A stretch of 64,000 bases of DNA. It comes from Streptomyces sp. NBC_01669. Its GTDB lineage: Bacteria; Actinomycetota; Actinomycetes; Streptomycetales; Streptomycetaceae. The notes beneath the pieces are model-generated. The model ran no database searches and had not been told where the DNA came from. It saw only the letters and a program-made list of their open reading frames with translations. The position numbers and the translations under genes are program-made. Positions within the stretch are counted from its first letter, which is position 1. Each line of letters starts with the position of its first letter. Positions 49,576 to 58,396 of this stretch are shown piece after piece. The stretch spans positions 1-64,000 of the forward strand of contig NZ_JAPEQG010000003.1 of NCBI RefSeq assembly GCF_026339735.1, written 5' to 3'.

Positions 49576-49652
49576 CGGTTCGACAACACAGCCCCGCGGA
49601 ATGTGAGGCCGGTGCGTCGCCTCACATTCCGCGGGGCTGTGTTGTCGAACCG
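49576..49652. repeat. Perfect 33-bp inverted repeat upstream of the ECF41 gene
   Basis: The arm at 49576-49608 (starts CGGTTCGACAACACAGCC) is the exact reverse complement of 49620-49652, with an 11-base loop CCGGTGCGTCG. It lies 36 bases before the sigma factor start. It can form a very stable hairpin on either strand and could be a bidirectional terminator, an attenuator, a MITE-like relic, or an operator cluster. Confidence 0.85.
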
Positions 49653-49688
49653 GTAAGGGCAGATACGACGAAGGGAGCCGTCGGCACC

Positions 49689-50627
49689 ATGAGCACCCGA
49701 TCCGAGCCAGGACACGGCCGGCCCGATCCGGGCCTGGACGCGCTCATGAGCGAGCGGCGCCAACTGATCAATCGCGCGTACCGGCTTCTGGGCTCCCTGA
49801 CCGAGGCCGAGGACGCCGTCCAGGAGACCTACACCCGCTGGTACGCCATGTCACGGCAGCAGCAGGACGCCATCGAGAACCCCGGCGCATGGCTGACGAC
49901 AGTTGCCGTCCGCATCTGCCTCAACCTGCTCGGCTCGGCACGGGCCAGGCGAGAGACCTACGTGGGCGAATGGATCCCAGAGCCACTGCCCGAGCATTCG
50001 GAGTGGATCAGTGGGCGGGCGGACGGTGCGACGGCCGACCCGGCCGACCGGGTCACCCTGGACGAGTCGGTCAACCTGGCCTTCCTGGTCGTGCTCGAAT
50101 CGATGACCCCGGCCGAACGCGTCGCGTTCATCCTGCACGACGTCTTCTGCCACTCGTTTGCCGAAGTGGCCGAGATCGTCGGCCGGACCCCGGCGGCATG
50201 CCGCCAGCTGGCCTCCTCGGCCCGCCGCCGCATCCGGGCCGCGCAATCTTCCACGACTTCGGCAGCCCAACGCACCGCCGTCGTCAGGGACTTCAAGCAA
50301 GCCTGGGAGGCCAAGGACATCGACGGCCTGATCGACCTGCTCGACCCCGATGCCACAGCGATCGCCGACGGCGGTGGCCTTGCCATCACCTTCCCGCACC
50401 CCATCGAAGGCGCTGAGAAGATCGCGCACGTCTGGCGAGAGATCGCCCGCCGCAAGCCCGACACCATGACGTTCCTGGAGCGTACGGTCAACGGTCAGCC
50501 CGGTCTGGTGGCTCAGCAGGACGGCGTCATCGTGTCGGTGTACGCGTTCGAGGTCGCGGACGACCGGATCAAGCACATCTGGGTCGTACGCAACCCCGAG
50601 AAGCTCCATCGCTGGACGACGGGTTGA
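49689..50627 (+). CDS. ECF41-type RNA polymerase sigma factor with SnoaL-like C-terminal domain
   Basis: The 312-residue protein has sigma region 2 (RAYRLLGSLTEAEDAVQETY), region 4 (LTPAERVAFILHDVFCHSFA-like, EIVGRTPAACRQLASSARRR) and a fused SnoaL domain (residues 195-312). Three ECF41 signatures are present: WIPEPL (95-100), IADGGG and NPEKL (about 302-306). In ECF41 the C-terminal domain tunes activity instead of a separate anti-sigma factor. ATG 49689 has AAGGGAG upstream. ECF41 genes typically sit beside a gene for a small oxidoreductase-type enzyme they control; here the divergent SnoaL/AOC/YceI genes take that place. Confidence 0.92.
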   Translation: MSTRSEPGHGRPDPGLDALMSERRQLINRAYRLLGSLTEAEDAVQETYTRWYAMSRQQQDAIENPGAWLTTVAVRICLNLLGSARARRETYVGEWIPEPLPEHSEWISGRADGATADPADRVTLDESVNLAFLVVLESMTPAERVAFILHDVFCHSFAEVAEIVGRTPAACRQLASSARRRIRAAQSSTTSAAQRTAVVRDFKQAWEAKDIDGLIDLLDPDATAIADGGGLAITFPHPIEGAEKIAHVWREIARRKPDTMTFLERTVNGQPGLVAQQDGVIVSVYAFEVADDRIKHIWVVRNPEKLHRWTTG

Positions 50628-50980
50628 GGCGCGTTTACCTACCGTCCGGTCCGCTCACAGCCGCCGCCGGGCAGCGGAACACCTTCAAGGAGCGGGAACG
50701 AGGCCGGGGGCGATACCGATCATGGTCACGCCCGTCCTCGCCTCGCCCACGAACTTCTTGGCCGTCGCCGCCAGAGCGTTCCGAGGCACCGTCGGGTCTA
50801 CGCCCTCTGTGCACACAAGGATCCGACTCGCCAGATCGCAGCCGGTCTCGCCCTGGTCGGCTTCGCCGCCAAGGCCGACAACATTGCGGTTGGCGGGGGG
50901 TCGGTCGAGTTGGGTGAGTTTCTCCTGCGCTGCGGCAACGCTCACCTGTAGCCCTTCCACCTTGCCGAGCCATCTGGCTT
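50628..50980. other. Region without a recognisable gene
   Basis: Between the sigma factor gene and the IS3 element. One minus-strand frame (50685-50960) has some protein-like stretches (NVVGLGGEADQGETGCDLAS, RNALAATAKKFVGEARTG), but it has no family match and no good start signal. It may be a decayed gene. Confidence 0.35.
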
Positions 50981-51034
50981 TGAACCGTTCCGGGTTTGAT
51001 CGAGACTCGACCTTTTGGAAGGATCGAGTCCGTT

Positions 51035-51352
51035 ATGGCAAAGCAATACCCGAAGGAGCTCAAGGAGCGGGCCGTGCGTCTGGTCCTGGAGACTCGTGAG
51101 CAGTACAAGACCGAGTCCGCGGCGATCCGATCGATCGGGGCGAAGCTCGACATCGGGCCGGAGTCCCTGCGGAACTGGGTGCGTCAGGCCGAGGTCGACG
51201 CCGGTGCTCGGACCGGGACCACGACGGAGGAATCCGCCCAGCTCAAGGCCCTCAAGAAGGAGGTCGCCGAGCTGAAGCGGGCGAACGAGATCTTGAAGGC
51301 TGCGGCCAGTTTCTTCGCGGCCGAGCTCGACCGGCCACACACACGCTCGTAG
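51035..51352 (+). CDS. IS3-family orfA
   Basis: The 105-residue OrfA reads MAKQYPKELKERAVRLVLET, IRSIGAKLDIGPESLRNWVR (helix-turn-helix) and LKALKKEVAELKRANEILKA (zipper), ending ASFFAAELDRPH. The orfB frame follows by a -1 shift just before the stop. AAGGA lies upstream of ATG 51035. It differs from the orfA at 42283, so the window holds two distinct IS3 lineages. Confidence 0.9.
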   Translation: MAKQYPKELKERAVRLVLETREQYKTESAAIRSIGAKLDIGPESLRNWVRQAEVDAGARTGTTTEESAQLKALKKEVAELKRANEILKAAASFFAAELDRPHTRS

Positions 51353-51822
51353 CGTTCATCGACGAGCACCGGGACCGCTTCGGCGGAGTCGAGCCGATCT
51401 GCAGGACGCTCACCGAGCACGACTGCAGCATCCACCCGTCCACCTACTACGCGCACAAGAAGCGTCTGCCATCGGCCCGTGCCCTGCGGGACGCGGAACT
51501 GGCACCGCTGATCATCAAGATCTACCGGGACAACTACAGCGTCTACGGAGCCCGCAAGATCTGGGCCGAACTCAAAAGACAAGGTCATCAGGTGGCCCGG
51601 TGCACCGTGGAGCGCCTGATGAGAGCCGAGGGCCTCACGGGAGCGGTGCGCGGCAAGAAAATCGTCACCACAGTGGCGGACAAGGAAGCCGAGCGGGCCC
51701 CGGACCGGCTGGGCCGGCAGTTCGTGGCGACCGCCCCGAACCGCGTGTGAGTCGCTGACTTCACCTACGTGGCCACCTGGTCTGGCACCGTCTATGTCGC
51801 GTTCGTCGTGGACACTTTTTCC

Positions 51823-53238
51823 GGCTCTCCTGTCGCTTCCGTGGGTCGTTGACCAGGGCTGATACGCAGAACACGCCGTACCCGGGGTACGTTTCGACTG
51901 CTGAAGGTACGAAACGAATAAACCTGGATACGGCGTGCAAAGTAAGAGGATATGGGTTCGGTTGCTCGGTGTCGAAAAGACGCTGATCGAGCAGGTCGAG
52001 GCCGAGGAGGCAGACCCCGAGGGCGGTGTCCGGGGTGAGCTGGTGATCGTGGCGCATGTCCGACCGGCGAAGGGCCACAGGGAGCGGTGCGGGATCTGTC
52101 GGCGCAAGGTGGCGAAGTACGACGCTGGTGAGGGACGCCGCCGCTGGCGGGCCCTGGACCTGGGCGTCATCCAGGCATTCCTCGAGGCCGACGCGCCCCG
52201 GGTCTCCTGCCCCGAGCACGGCATAGTCGTCGCCTCGGTTCCCTGGGCGAGGCACGGCGCCGGACATACCCTGGCGTTCGACGCGCAGGTGGCCTGGCTG
52301 GCGACCTGCTGTTCCAAGACGTCCGTCACCCAGCTCATGCGGACCGGTTGGCGCACGGTGGGCAACATCGTCGCCCGGGTCTGGGCGGACGTCGAGAAGT
52401 CGGTGGACCTGTTCGCCGGGCTACGACGGATCGGTATTGACGAGATCAGCTACAAGAAGCGCCACAAGTACCTGACCGTCGTGGTGGATCACGACTCCGG
52501 GCGTCTGGTCTGGGCTGAGGCCGGCCGGGACAAGGCCACCCTGCGTAAGTTCTTCGACGCCCTGGGGAACGAGCGCGCCACGAAGCTCACCCACGTGTCC
52601 GCGGATGCGGCCGACTGGATCTCCACGGTGGTCGCCGAGCGCTGCCCGCAGGCGGTACGGGTGATGGACCCGTTTCACGTCGTTCAGTGGACCACCGACG
52701 CCCTGGACGTCGTGCGCCGTCAGGTGTGGAACGCCGAGCGCGGAGGCAAGGGCAGATCCACCCGAGGCTCGAAGTCCCTGAAGAAGGCCCGCTTCGCGCT
52801 GTGGAAGAACCCCGAGGACCTCACGGCCGGGCAGCGGGCCCAACTGCTCTTCATCGCCAAGGCTCACCCGCTGCTCCACCGGGCGTACTTGCTCAAGGAA
52901 GGTCTGCGCACCGCCCTCAAACAGGGCCCCGACACCACCGAGGCGCTGTGGGACTGGGTGCTCTGGGCCCGCCGCTCACGAATAGCCGCCTTCGTCGAGC
53001 TGCAGCGCAGCATCGTCAGACACTTCGACGCCATCACCGCCGCCGCCGAGCACGGGCTGAGCAACGGCCTGGTCGAGTCCATGAACACCAAAATCCGACT
53101 GATCACCCGCATCGCCTTCGGCTTCAAGGACCCCAAGTCCCTCATCGCCCTCGCGATGCTCAGCCTCGGCGGCCACCGACCCCAGCTACCAGGCCGTCAA
53201 CTCACGAACTGACCACCCACGGAAGCGACAGGAGAGCC
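51823..53238 (+). mobile_element. ISL3-family element
   Basis: 1416 bp with terminal repeats GGCTCTCCTGTCGCTTCCGT continuing GGGT, and an exact 8-bp target duplication CTTTTTCC at 51815-51822 and 53239-53246. It contains one intact transposase gene. The perfect ends and duplication suggest a recent, probably active copy. Confidence 0.93.
51935..53212 (+). CDS. ISL3-family transposase
   Basis: The 425-residue transposase has the ISL3 N-terminal zinc knuckle (ERCGICRRKVAKYD and VSCPEHGIVVASVPW), a helix-turn-helix (SVTQLMRTGWRTVGNIVARV) and the DDE core: IGIDEISYKKRHKYLTVVVD, HVSADAADWISTVVAERCPQ, VMDPFHVVQWTTDALDVVRR and GLVESMNTKIRLITRIAFGF. The frame is intact. The GTG start at 51935 lies 113 bases inside the left end. 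Confidence 0.93.
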   Translation: MQSKRIWVRLLGVEKTLIEQVEAEEADPEGGVRGELVIVAHVRPAKGHRERCGICRRKVAKYDAGEGRRRWRALDLGVIQAFLEADAPRVSCPEHGIVVASVPWARHGAGHTLAFDAQVAWLATCCSKTSVTQLMRTGWRTVGNIVARVWADVEKSVDLFAGLRRIGIDEISYKKRHKYLTVVVDHDSGRLVWAEAGRDKATLRKFFDALGNERATKLTHVSADAADWISTVVAERCPQAVRVMDPFHVVQWTTDALDVVRRQVWNAERGGKGRSTRGSKSLKKARFALWKNPEDLTAGQRAQLLFIAKAHPLLHRAYLLKEGLRTALKQGPDTTEALWDWVLWARRSRIAAFVELQRSIVRHFDAITAAAEHGLSNGLVESMNTKIRLITRIAFGFKDPKSLIALAMLSLGGHRPQLPGRQLTN

Positions 53239-53392
53239 CTTTTTCCCGCCGGATCGTCGGCTGGTCCGCCGCGACGAACAAGCAGACACCGCTCGTGCTG
53301 TCCGCACTCGAAATGGGCCTATGGCAACGCGACCGCGCCAATACCCCAGTAATTCCACGGGAGTTGATTCATCACTCCGATGCCGGCTCGCA

Positions 53393-54841
53393 GGGTGGAT
53401 TCAACCGGTCGTCGCAACACCTCGATCATGGAGGTGTCCGATGGGGCGACCGGCAGGGTGGACGACGGCGGTGACGGGGCGCCCGGCGATGCGGTCTCCG
53501 GGCAGGCCACCGGTCCGCCGGGATGTGGAGCGTGCCTTCTGGAAGAAGATCGCTGACGGGCTGACCAGCGAGGACGCGGCGATCGCGTGCGGCGTGTCGG
53601 GGCCGGTCGGCTCGCGATGGTTCCGGGAACGTGGCGGTATGCCGTCGATCGAGCTGGGCCCGGTGTCGGGCAGGTATCTCTCCTTTGCAGAGCGCGAGGA
53701 GATCGCTGTGCTGAAGGCTCAGAACACCGGGGTCCGAGAGATCGCCCGTCGGCTGGGCAGGCACCCGTCCACTGTTTCGCGGGAACTGCGGCGCAATGCG
53801 GCCACCCGCAGCGGACAACTCGCCTACCGGGCGTCGATCGCGCAGTGGAAGGCCGAGCTGGCCGCGCGGCGGCCGAAGCCGTCCAAACTTGCCTGCAGCG
53901 AGCGGCTGCACGAGTACGTCCAGGACCGCCTGGCCGGAGAGATCCACCGCCCGGACGGCATGCCGGCGCCGGGACCTGCGGCACCGCCGTGGAAGGGACG
54001 GAACAAGCCGAGGCGCCAGGACCGCCGTTGGGTCAACTCGTGGAGTCCGCAGCAGATCTCCCACCGGCTCAAGGTCGACTTCCCCGATGATGAGTCCATG
54101 CGCATCTCTCACGAGGCGATCTACCAGGCCCTCTACATCCAGGGCCGCGGAGCACTCAAGCGCGAGCTGGTCGCCTGCCTGCGCACCGGCCGTGCGCTGC
54201 GGGTGCCCCGGGCTCGCACCTCCGGCCGGGGAAAGAAGTTCGTCACCGAGGACGTGCTGATCAGTCAGCGGCCGGCCGAGGCGGAGGACCGGGCGGTCCC
54301 CGGCCACTGGGAGGGCGACCTCATCATCGGCCTCAACAGCTCCGCGATCGGCACCCTGGTCGAACGCACCAGCAGGTTCACGATGCTGCTGCACCTACCG
54401 CCCATGCCCGGCCACGACGGCACACGGGCCAAGAACGGCCCCCCACTGGCCGGCCACGGAGCCGCAGCCGTACGCGACGCCCTGACGGAAGCGATCACCC
54501 GCCTACCCGCCCAACTACGCAAGTCCCTTACCTGGGACCAGGGTTCGGAAATGGCGCAGCACGCCGAACTCCGCATCGACACCGGCCTGGAGATCTACTT
54601 CGCCGACCCGCACAGCCCCTGGCAGCGCGGCACGAACGAGAACACCAACGGGCTGCTACGGCAGTACTTCCCGAAGGGCACCGACCTCAGCAGACACACC
54701 CGCGAGGATCTCGCTGCCGTCGCAGCTGCCCTCAACGGCCGCCCCCGCAAAACCCTGGGCTGGAGGACACCCTCCGAGACTCTCAACAGTCATCTACTAT
54801 CAACACAAAACGGAAGTGTTGCGACGACTCCTTGAACCCGG
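53393..54841 (+). mobile_element. IS30-family element
   Basis: 1449 bp. The ends share TTCAA and GTCGTCGCAACAC in inverted orientation, with a GCA triplet repeated on each side (53390-53392 and 54842-54844). It sits within the IS3 orfB, between codons for SDAGSQ and YTSIK. Confidence 0.88.
53441..54835 (+). CDS. IS30-family transposase
   Basis: The 464-residue transposase has the N-terminal helix-turn-helix domains (WKKIADGLTSEDAAIACGVS and EIARRLGRHPSTVSRELRRN) and the IS30 core: MRISHEAIYQALYIQGRGAL, PGHWEGDLIIGLNSSAIGTL, TWDQGSEMAQHAELRIDTGL and DPHSPWQRGTNENTNGLLRQ, YFPKGTDLS. The three catalytic acids are D, D and E in these last motifs. ATG 53441 is preceded by GGAGGTG. The frame is intact. 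Confidence 0.93.
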   Translation: MGRPAGWTTAVTGRPAMRSPGRPPVRRDVERAFWKKIADGLTSEDAAIACGVSGPVGSRWFRERGGMPSIELGPVSGRYLSFAEREEIAVLKAQNTGVREIARRLGRHPSTVSRELRRNAATRSGQLAYRASIAQWKAELAARRPKPSKLACSERLHEYVQDRLAGEIHRPDGMPAPGPAAPPWKGRNKPRRQDRRWVNSWSPQQISHRLKVDFPDDESMRISHEAIYQALYIQGRGALKRELVACLRTGRALRVPRARTSGRGKKFVTEDVLISQRPAEAEDRAVPGHWEGDLIIGLNSSAIGTLVERTSRFTMLLHLPPMPGHDGTRAKNGPPLAGHGAAAVRDALTEAITRLPAQLRKSLTWDQGSEMAQHAELRIDTGLEIYFADPHSPWQRGTNENTNGLLRQYFPKGTDLSRHTREDLAAVAAALNGRPRKTLGWRTPSETLNSHLLSTQNGSVATTP

Positions 54842-55200
54842 GCAATATACGTCGATCAAGCTCACAACTCGCCTACTACGAGCGGGGGTTCAGGCGTCCA
54901 TGGGCTCGGTCGGGGACTCGTACGATAACGCCCTCGCGGAGAACCTGTGGATGATCACCAAGACGGAGTGCATCCGCGGCCGCGTCTTCGCCACCCGGGC
55001 CGAGGCGAACCTGGCGCTGTTCGAGTACATCGATGGGTTCTATAACTCCCGGCGCATCCAGAAGCGGCTCGGCTACCTCAGTCCGATCGAGTTCGAGGAG
55101 AAGTACTACGCCGACCAGGCAACGGCCGAACGAACGAACCTGAAACCCCGTCAACCCCTCCTGACCAGCTGATCAGTATCTCCCGCAGGCCGGGGGAACC

Positions 55201-55293
55201 TCACTTCGACCAGTCGGAGCGAGGGCCTTTGCGAGTGAGTCGTCTGGTCATGAGGATGATGAATGCCCAGGTCAGGTGAGTTTCGGAGTGCGC
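55201..55293 (-). pseudogene. Transposase C-terminal scrap
   Basis: Reads KTAHSETHLTWAFIILMTRR and LTRKGPRSDWSK to a stop. The HLTWAxIxLMTRRLT pattern matches the tail of some IS5-type transposases. It is caught between the IS3 right end and the IS21 left side. Confidence 0.5.
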
Positions 55294-55301
55294 CGTCTTC
55301 G

Positions 55302-56111
55302 TCAGCCCCCGGCGACCGCGGCGGCGGCCTGCTGTTCGGCGCGGGTGCGGGTGGCGGCCAGGCGGTAGGAGTCGGTGCCGGTCTCGATGATGTTGCCGCC
55401 GAACGTCAATCGGTCCACGATGGCCGCGCAGAGCCTTGGATCCGTAAAGGTTTTGGTCCATCCTCCAAAGGATTCGTTGGAGGCGATCGCCACAGAATTC
55501 TTTTCCTCACGCTCCGTCAAAACCTGGAACAGCAGCTCCGCCCCGCGACGATCAAGCTCCATATACCCTAGTTCGTCAATACAGAGAAGATCGACGCGGC
55601 CGTAGCGGGCGATGGTCTTGGCCAGCAGCTTCTCGTCGGCGGCCTCCACCAGCTCGTTGACGAGCTTGGTGGCCAGCACGTACTTCACCCGGTACTCGTG
55701 CATCGCCGCCTCGGTGCCCAGCGCGATGAGCAGGTGTGACTTGCCGGTTCCGCTGTCGCCGATCAGACACAGCGGCAGGCCCTTCTTGACCCAGTCGCAC
55801 TTGGCGAGGGTGTGGATGGCCGCCGCGTCGATGACGGAGTTGGCGTCGAAGTCGAACTGCCGGATCGACTTCTCGCGTGGGAAGCCGGCCGCCTTGATCC
55901 GGCGCTCCGAGCGGCGGCGTGCCCGGTCGTCGCATTCGGACAGCAGCAGTTCGGCCAGGAACCCGCGATACGTCATCTGGTCGCGGACGGCGGCTTCGGC
56001 CAGTTCGGGGTACTGGGAGCGAATAGTGGGCAGCCGGAGCATCCGGCACGCCTGGTCCACGGCGGTGTCGGCAGCCTGTTCGGTCAGTCCGCGGTTGCGC
56101 TTGGCGGTCAC
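55302..56111 (-). CDS. istB: IS21 ATP-binding helper protein IstB
   Basis: The 269-residue AAA+ protein has Walker A LIGDSGTGKSHLLIALG, Walker B DLLCIDELGYMELDRRGAEL, sensor motif SVAIASNESFGGWTKTFTDP, and ends LTFGGNIIETGTDSYRLAAT. It forms ATP-dependent assemblies on target DNA and directs IstA. GTG 56111 overlaps the istA stop (56108-56110), giving coupled translation. A truncated Ala/Gly-rich C-terminus is normal. Confidence 0.93.
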   Translation of the reverse strand: MTAKRNRGLTEQAADTAVDQACRMLRLPTIRSQYPELAEAAVRDQMTYRGFLAELLLSECDDRARRRSERRIKAAGFPREKSIRQFDFDANSVIDAAAIHTLAKCDWVKKGLPLCLIGDSGTGKSHLLIALGTEAAMHEYRVKYVLATKLVNELVEAADEKLLAKTIARYGRVDLLCIDELGYMELDRRGAELLFQVLTEREEKNSVAIASNESFGGWTKTFTDPRLCAAIVDRLTFGGNIIETGTDSYRLAATRTRAEQQAAAAVAGG

Positions 56112-57775
56112 GGTGCCTCTTCCTGGTATGCCTGGCCGTCGGCGGGACGCCGACGGAATCGCAGCAGCTGGTCGTAGACGGCCACCGACGGCAGCGGCCT
56201 GGGGTCGGGCGGCAGCGCGGCCAGGCGCCGCTCGGTCAGCGAGGTCACCGTCGCCCCGCCGTCCACCCGGCGGCGTGGGATGTCCTGGTCGGCCGGCTGT
56301 TCGGCGCCCTGGTCGGCCTCGCCCCACTTGCGGGCCTCCAGGGCGACCGCGTCGGCGGTCAGCGCGCCGGCCCGCAGCGCGGTCGCGATCCCGGCCACCA
56401 CGTGCTCGTGGAATATGTGCCGGTGCAGCAGCAGGACCGCGATCAGCGCCCGGGTGCCCTCCGCGTCGCCGTGGGCGGTGCAGGCCGCCTGCCACCAGGC
56501 GTCGTGGACCGGGGTGAACTTGCCCGCCGACCGCGCCTGGTCCAGCGCGGTCGCCCCGGGCAGTGCGCCGGGTTTGCGGACCAGCGCCTCCAGGTAGTGG
56601 TCCAGCTCCAGCCGGGAGCCGCCCTTGGCGATCAGCCGCTCGTGGCGGGCGACCTCCTTGTGCGCGTCGTAGACCACCAGCTCGGAGGCGTGCAGCACGA
56701 CCCGCACCATCCGGCCGATCAGCCGCACCGGCACCGAGTAGTGGTTGGTGCGCACGCTGACCTGGCTGTAGCGGTCCACCCGCAGCGAGGACACCAGCCC
56801 GGTCTCGAACTCCTCCTCCGGCAGCGCCACCAGCAGCGGGCGCTCGACGGCGAACATCTCACCGATCGTCAGGGCCCGCTGCATGATCCGGCGGGCGTCG
56901 TCCTCCTCGTCCCAGCGCTCCACCATGGCGTTCAGCTCCGCCAGCGAGGCGACCTTCGGGACGGGGACCAGGTGGTTTCTGCGGAACCAGCCGATCTGCC
57001 CCTCGACGCCGCCCTTTTCATGGGCGCCCTCGATGCCAGGGTTGCAGTAGAAACTGTTGATCGAGAAATGGGACCGGAACGCCGTCCAGCGGTCACTTTC
57101 CACCCGGCCCCGGGTGCGGCCCAGCAACTGGCTGACCGCGGCGCGCAAGTTGTCGTAGCGGACCTTGCCGCGCGGCACGCCGCCCAGCACCTCCAGCGCG
57201 TGGACATGGCCTTCCAGGAACGCTTCCTGCCCGCACGAAGCGAAGATCTTGTGCACGGCCTTCCCGCTGAACGACAGCCGCAGCGAGAACAGGAACACCT
57301 TGGTGGACACGCCGTCCAGGTGGATCCACACGTCCCCGAAGTCGACCTCCGCCTCGTCACCGGGCCGGTGGGTCTGCGGCACGAACGCCTGCGGCGGCCC
57401 CCGGCCCTCCTCCACCCGGATCTCCGGGCGGCGTCCGGCGATGTAGGCGCGGACCATCGAGTAGGTCACGCCCCGGGCGTCGTGCTCGTCGATCAGCCGG
57501 TCGAAGACTCGCTTGACGGTGTGACGCTGCTTGCGCGGCGCGTCCAGGTCCTCCCGCAGGATCTCGTCGATCGTCGCCTTGAACGGATCCAGGCGCGAGA
57601 TCCGCGGCGGAAGCTGCTTGCGCGGCGCCGGCCACACCGACTCCAGTGCCAGCGCCACCGTCCTGCGGCCCACCCCGTACTTGGCCGACAAAGCCCTGCT
57701 GGACAGCCCTTCGACCCGAGCGTCATGGCGTATCGCCGCGTACAACTCGACCTTCGAAACGGGCACTTGGTCCAC
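56108..57775 (-). CDS. istA: IS21 transposase IstA
   Basis: The 555-residue transposase starts with a helix-turn-helix (VEGLSSRALSAKYGVGRRTV) and has the integrase-like core (PGDEAEVDFGDVWIHLDGVS, RGKVRYDNLRAAVSQLLGRT, GIEGAHEKGGVEGQIGWFRR), in which the D, D and E of DDE appear. The C-terminal barrel includes VSVRTNHYSVPVRLIGRMVR. The frame is intact, so with IstB and both ends it could be an active element. Confidence 0.93.
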   Translation of the reverse strand: MDQVPVSKVELYAAIRHDARVEGLSSRALSAKYGVGRRTVALALESVWPAPRKQLPPRISRLDPFKATIDEILREDLDAPRKQRHTVKRVFDRLIDEHDARGVTYSMVRAYIAGRRPEIRVEEGRGPPQAFVPQTHRPGDEAEVDFGDVWIHLDGVSTKVFLFSLRLSFSGKAVHKIFASCGQEAFLEGHVHALEVLGGVPRGKVRYDNLRAAVSQLLGRTRGRVESDRWTAFRSHFSINSFYCNPGIEGAHEKGGVEGQIGWFRRNHLVPVPKVASLAELNAMVERWDEEDDARRIMQRALTIGEMFAVERPLLVALPEEEFETGLVSSLRVDRYSQVSVRTNHYSVPVRLIGRMVRVVLHASELVVYDAHKEVARHERLIAKGGSRLELDHYLEALVRKPGALPGATALDQARSAGKFTPVHDAWWQAACTAHGDAEGTRALIAVLLLHRHIFHEHVVAGIATALRAGALTADAVALEARKWGEADQGAEQPADQDIPRRRVDGGATVTSLTERRLAALPPDPRPLPSVAVYDQLLRFRRRPADGQAYQEEAP

Positions 57776-57823
57776 CCAGCGCTAGCCGATGCACCCCGAT
57801 ACTCCCACCACAAGCCCCAAGAT

Positions 57824-57904
57824 GGAGTCAAAACTCACCGACATCAACTCTCCACCGACACCACTGGAGTCAAAACCCACCCACCACTGGCCTCAAAACT
57901 GACC
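57824..57904. repeat. Three IstA-binding-type end repeats of IS21
   Basis: GGAGTCAAAACTCACC (57824-57839), GGAGTCAAAACCCACC (57866-57881) and GGCCTCAAAACTGACC (57889-57904) are direct repeats near the right end of the element, as expected for the multi-copy transposase sites of IS21. Confidence 0.85.
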
Positions 57905-57910
57905 TACAAA

Positions 57911-58270
57911 GCCAGGTGAGGAACACCTGATGACGCAGGCCCTCGTCCTGATCGAACAGGGACAGCTGTGCTCCGGGGTGCGGGCGTTCTCGGCGCACGA
58001 TGATGCGGGTGCCGGCCGGATAGCCGGTCAGGTCGACCATGCCGGTGAGCTCGGCGACCTCGGCGCCGTCACGCAGGGTTCCGTTCTGGTCCAGGGCGGG
58101 GTGCCAGAGAGCGTCGGGTATGGCTCGGACAGCACGGCGGACCGGCTCGGTGACCGCGTATCCGACCGAGAACCGCAGGTTGAGGCCGTGCTCACCCAGA
58201 GCCCGGACGTGGGCGAGGAAGACTTTCGCGGATCCGGCGCTGTCGGTGCGGACAAGCCCTCGCCCCACTG
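57911..58270 (-). pseudogene. IS1380-family transposase fragment
   Basis: Reads VRTDSAGSAKVFLAHVRALG, EHGLNLRFSVGYAVTEPVRR and IPDALWHPALDQNGTLRDGA, then AEVAELTGMVDLTGYPAGTR and IIVRRERPHPGAQLSLFDQD, typical of the IS1380 middle region. Both ends are missing; the lower-coordinate cut coincides with the IS21 end. Confidence 0.82.
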
Positions 58271-58396
58271 CCGCCCGGCCTGGCCCGGCGAGAACCTCAG
58301 AGCAGCCTGAGCAGCCATGGCCGTTTGTCCAGAATCCCAGACTAAATCGGCGCTGCAGGGATCGATCTGCGACGCGGTGGGGTGTGGGGTGTGGCC

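Larger units (their letters stand above)
51345..55172 (+). pseudogene. IS3-family orfB, split by two other IS and carrying a stop
   Basis: Segment 1 (to 51822) reads AFIDEHRDRFGGVEPICRTL, YRDNYSVYGARKIWAELKRQ and TAPNRV, then an in-frame TGA where relatives have Trp, then ADFTYVATWSGTVYVAFVVD and TFS. Segment 2 (53239-53392) reads RRIVGWSAATNKQTPLVLSA and HHSDAGSQ. Segment 3 (54842-55172) reads YTSIKLTTRLLRAGVQASMG, SYDNALAENLWMITKTECIR and ends RQPLLTS. All catalytic acids are present, but the gene is broken three times. Confidence 0.9.
50981..55203 (+). mobile_element. IS3-family element carrying nested ISL3 and IS30 insertions
   Basis: Its own sequence runs from a TGAACC end near 50981 to a matching GGTTCA-like end near 55203, about 1.36 kb once both passengers are removed. 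orfA is complete. orfB is split in three by the ISL3 (51823-53238) and the IS30 (53393-54841); each junction closes in frame after removal of the passenger and its target duplication. Confidence 0.88.
55290..57910 (-). mobile_element. IS21-family element
   Basis: Contains intact istA and istB on the minus strand and the multiple end repeats typical of IS21 at 57824-57904. It has inserted into, or replaced part of, an IS1380 transposase gene whose remnant starts directly beyond its right end. The left terminus is not sharply definable by eye. Confidence 0.8.
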
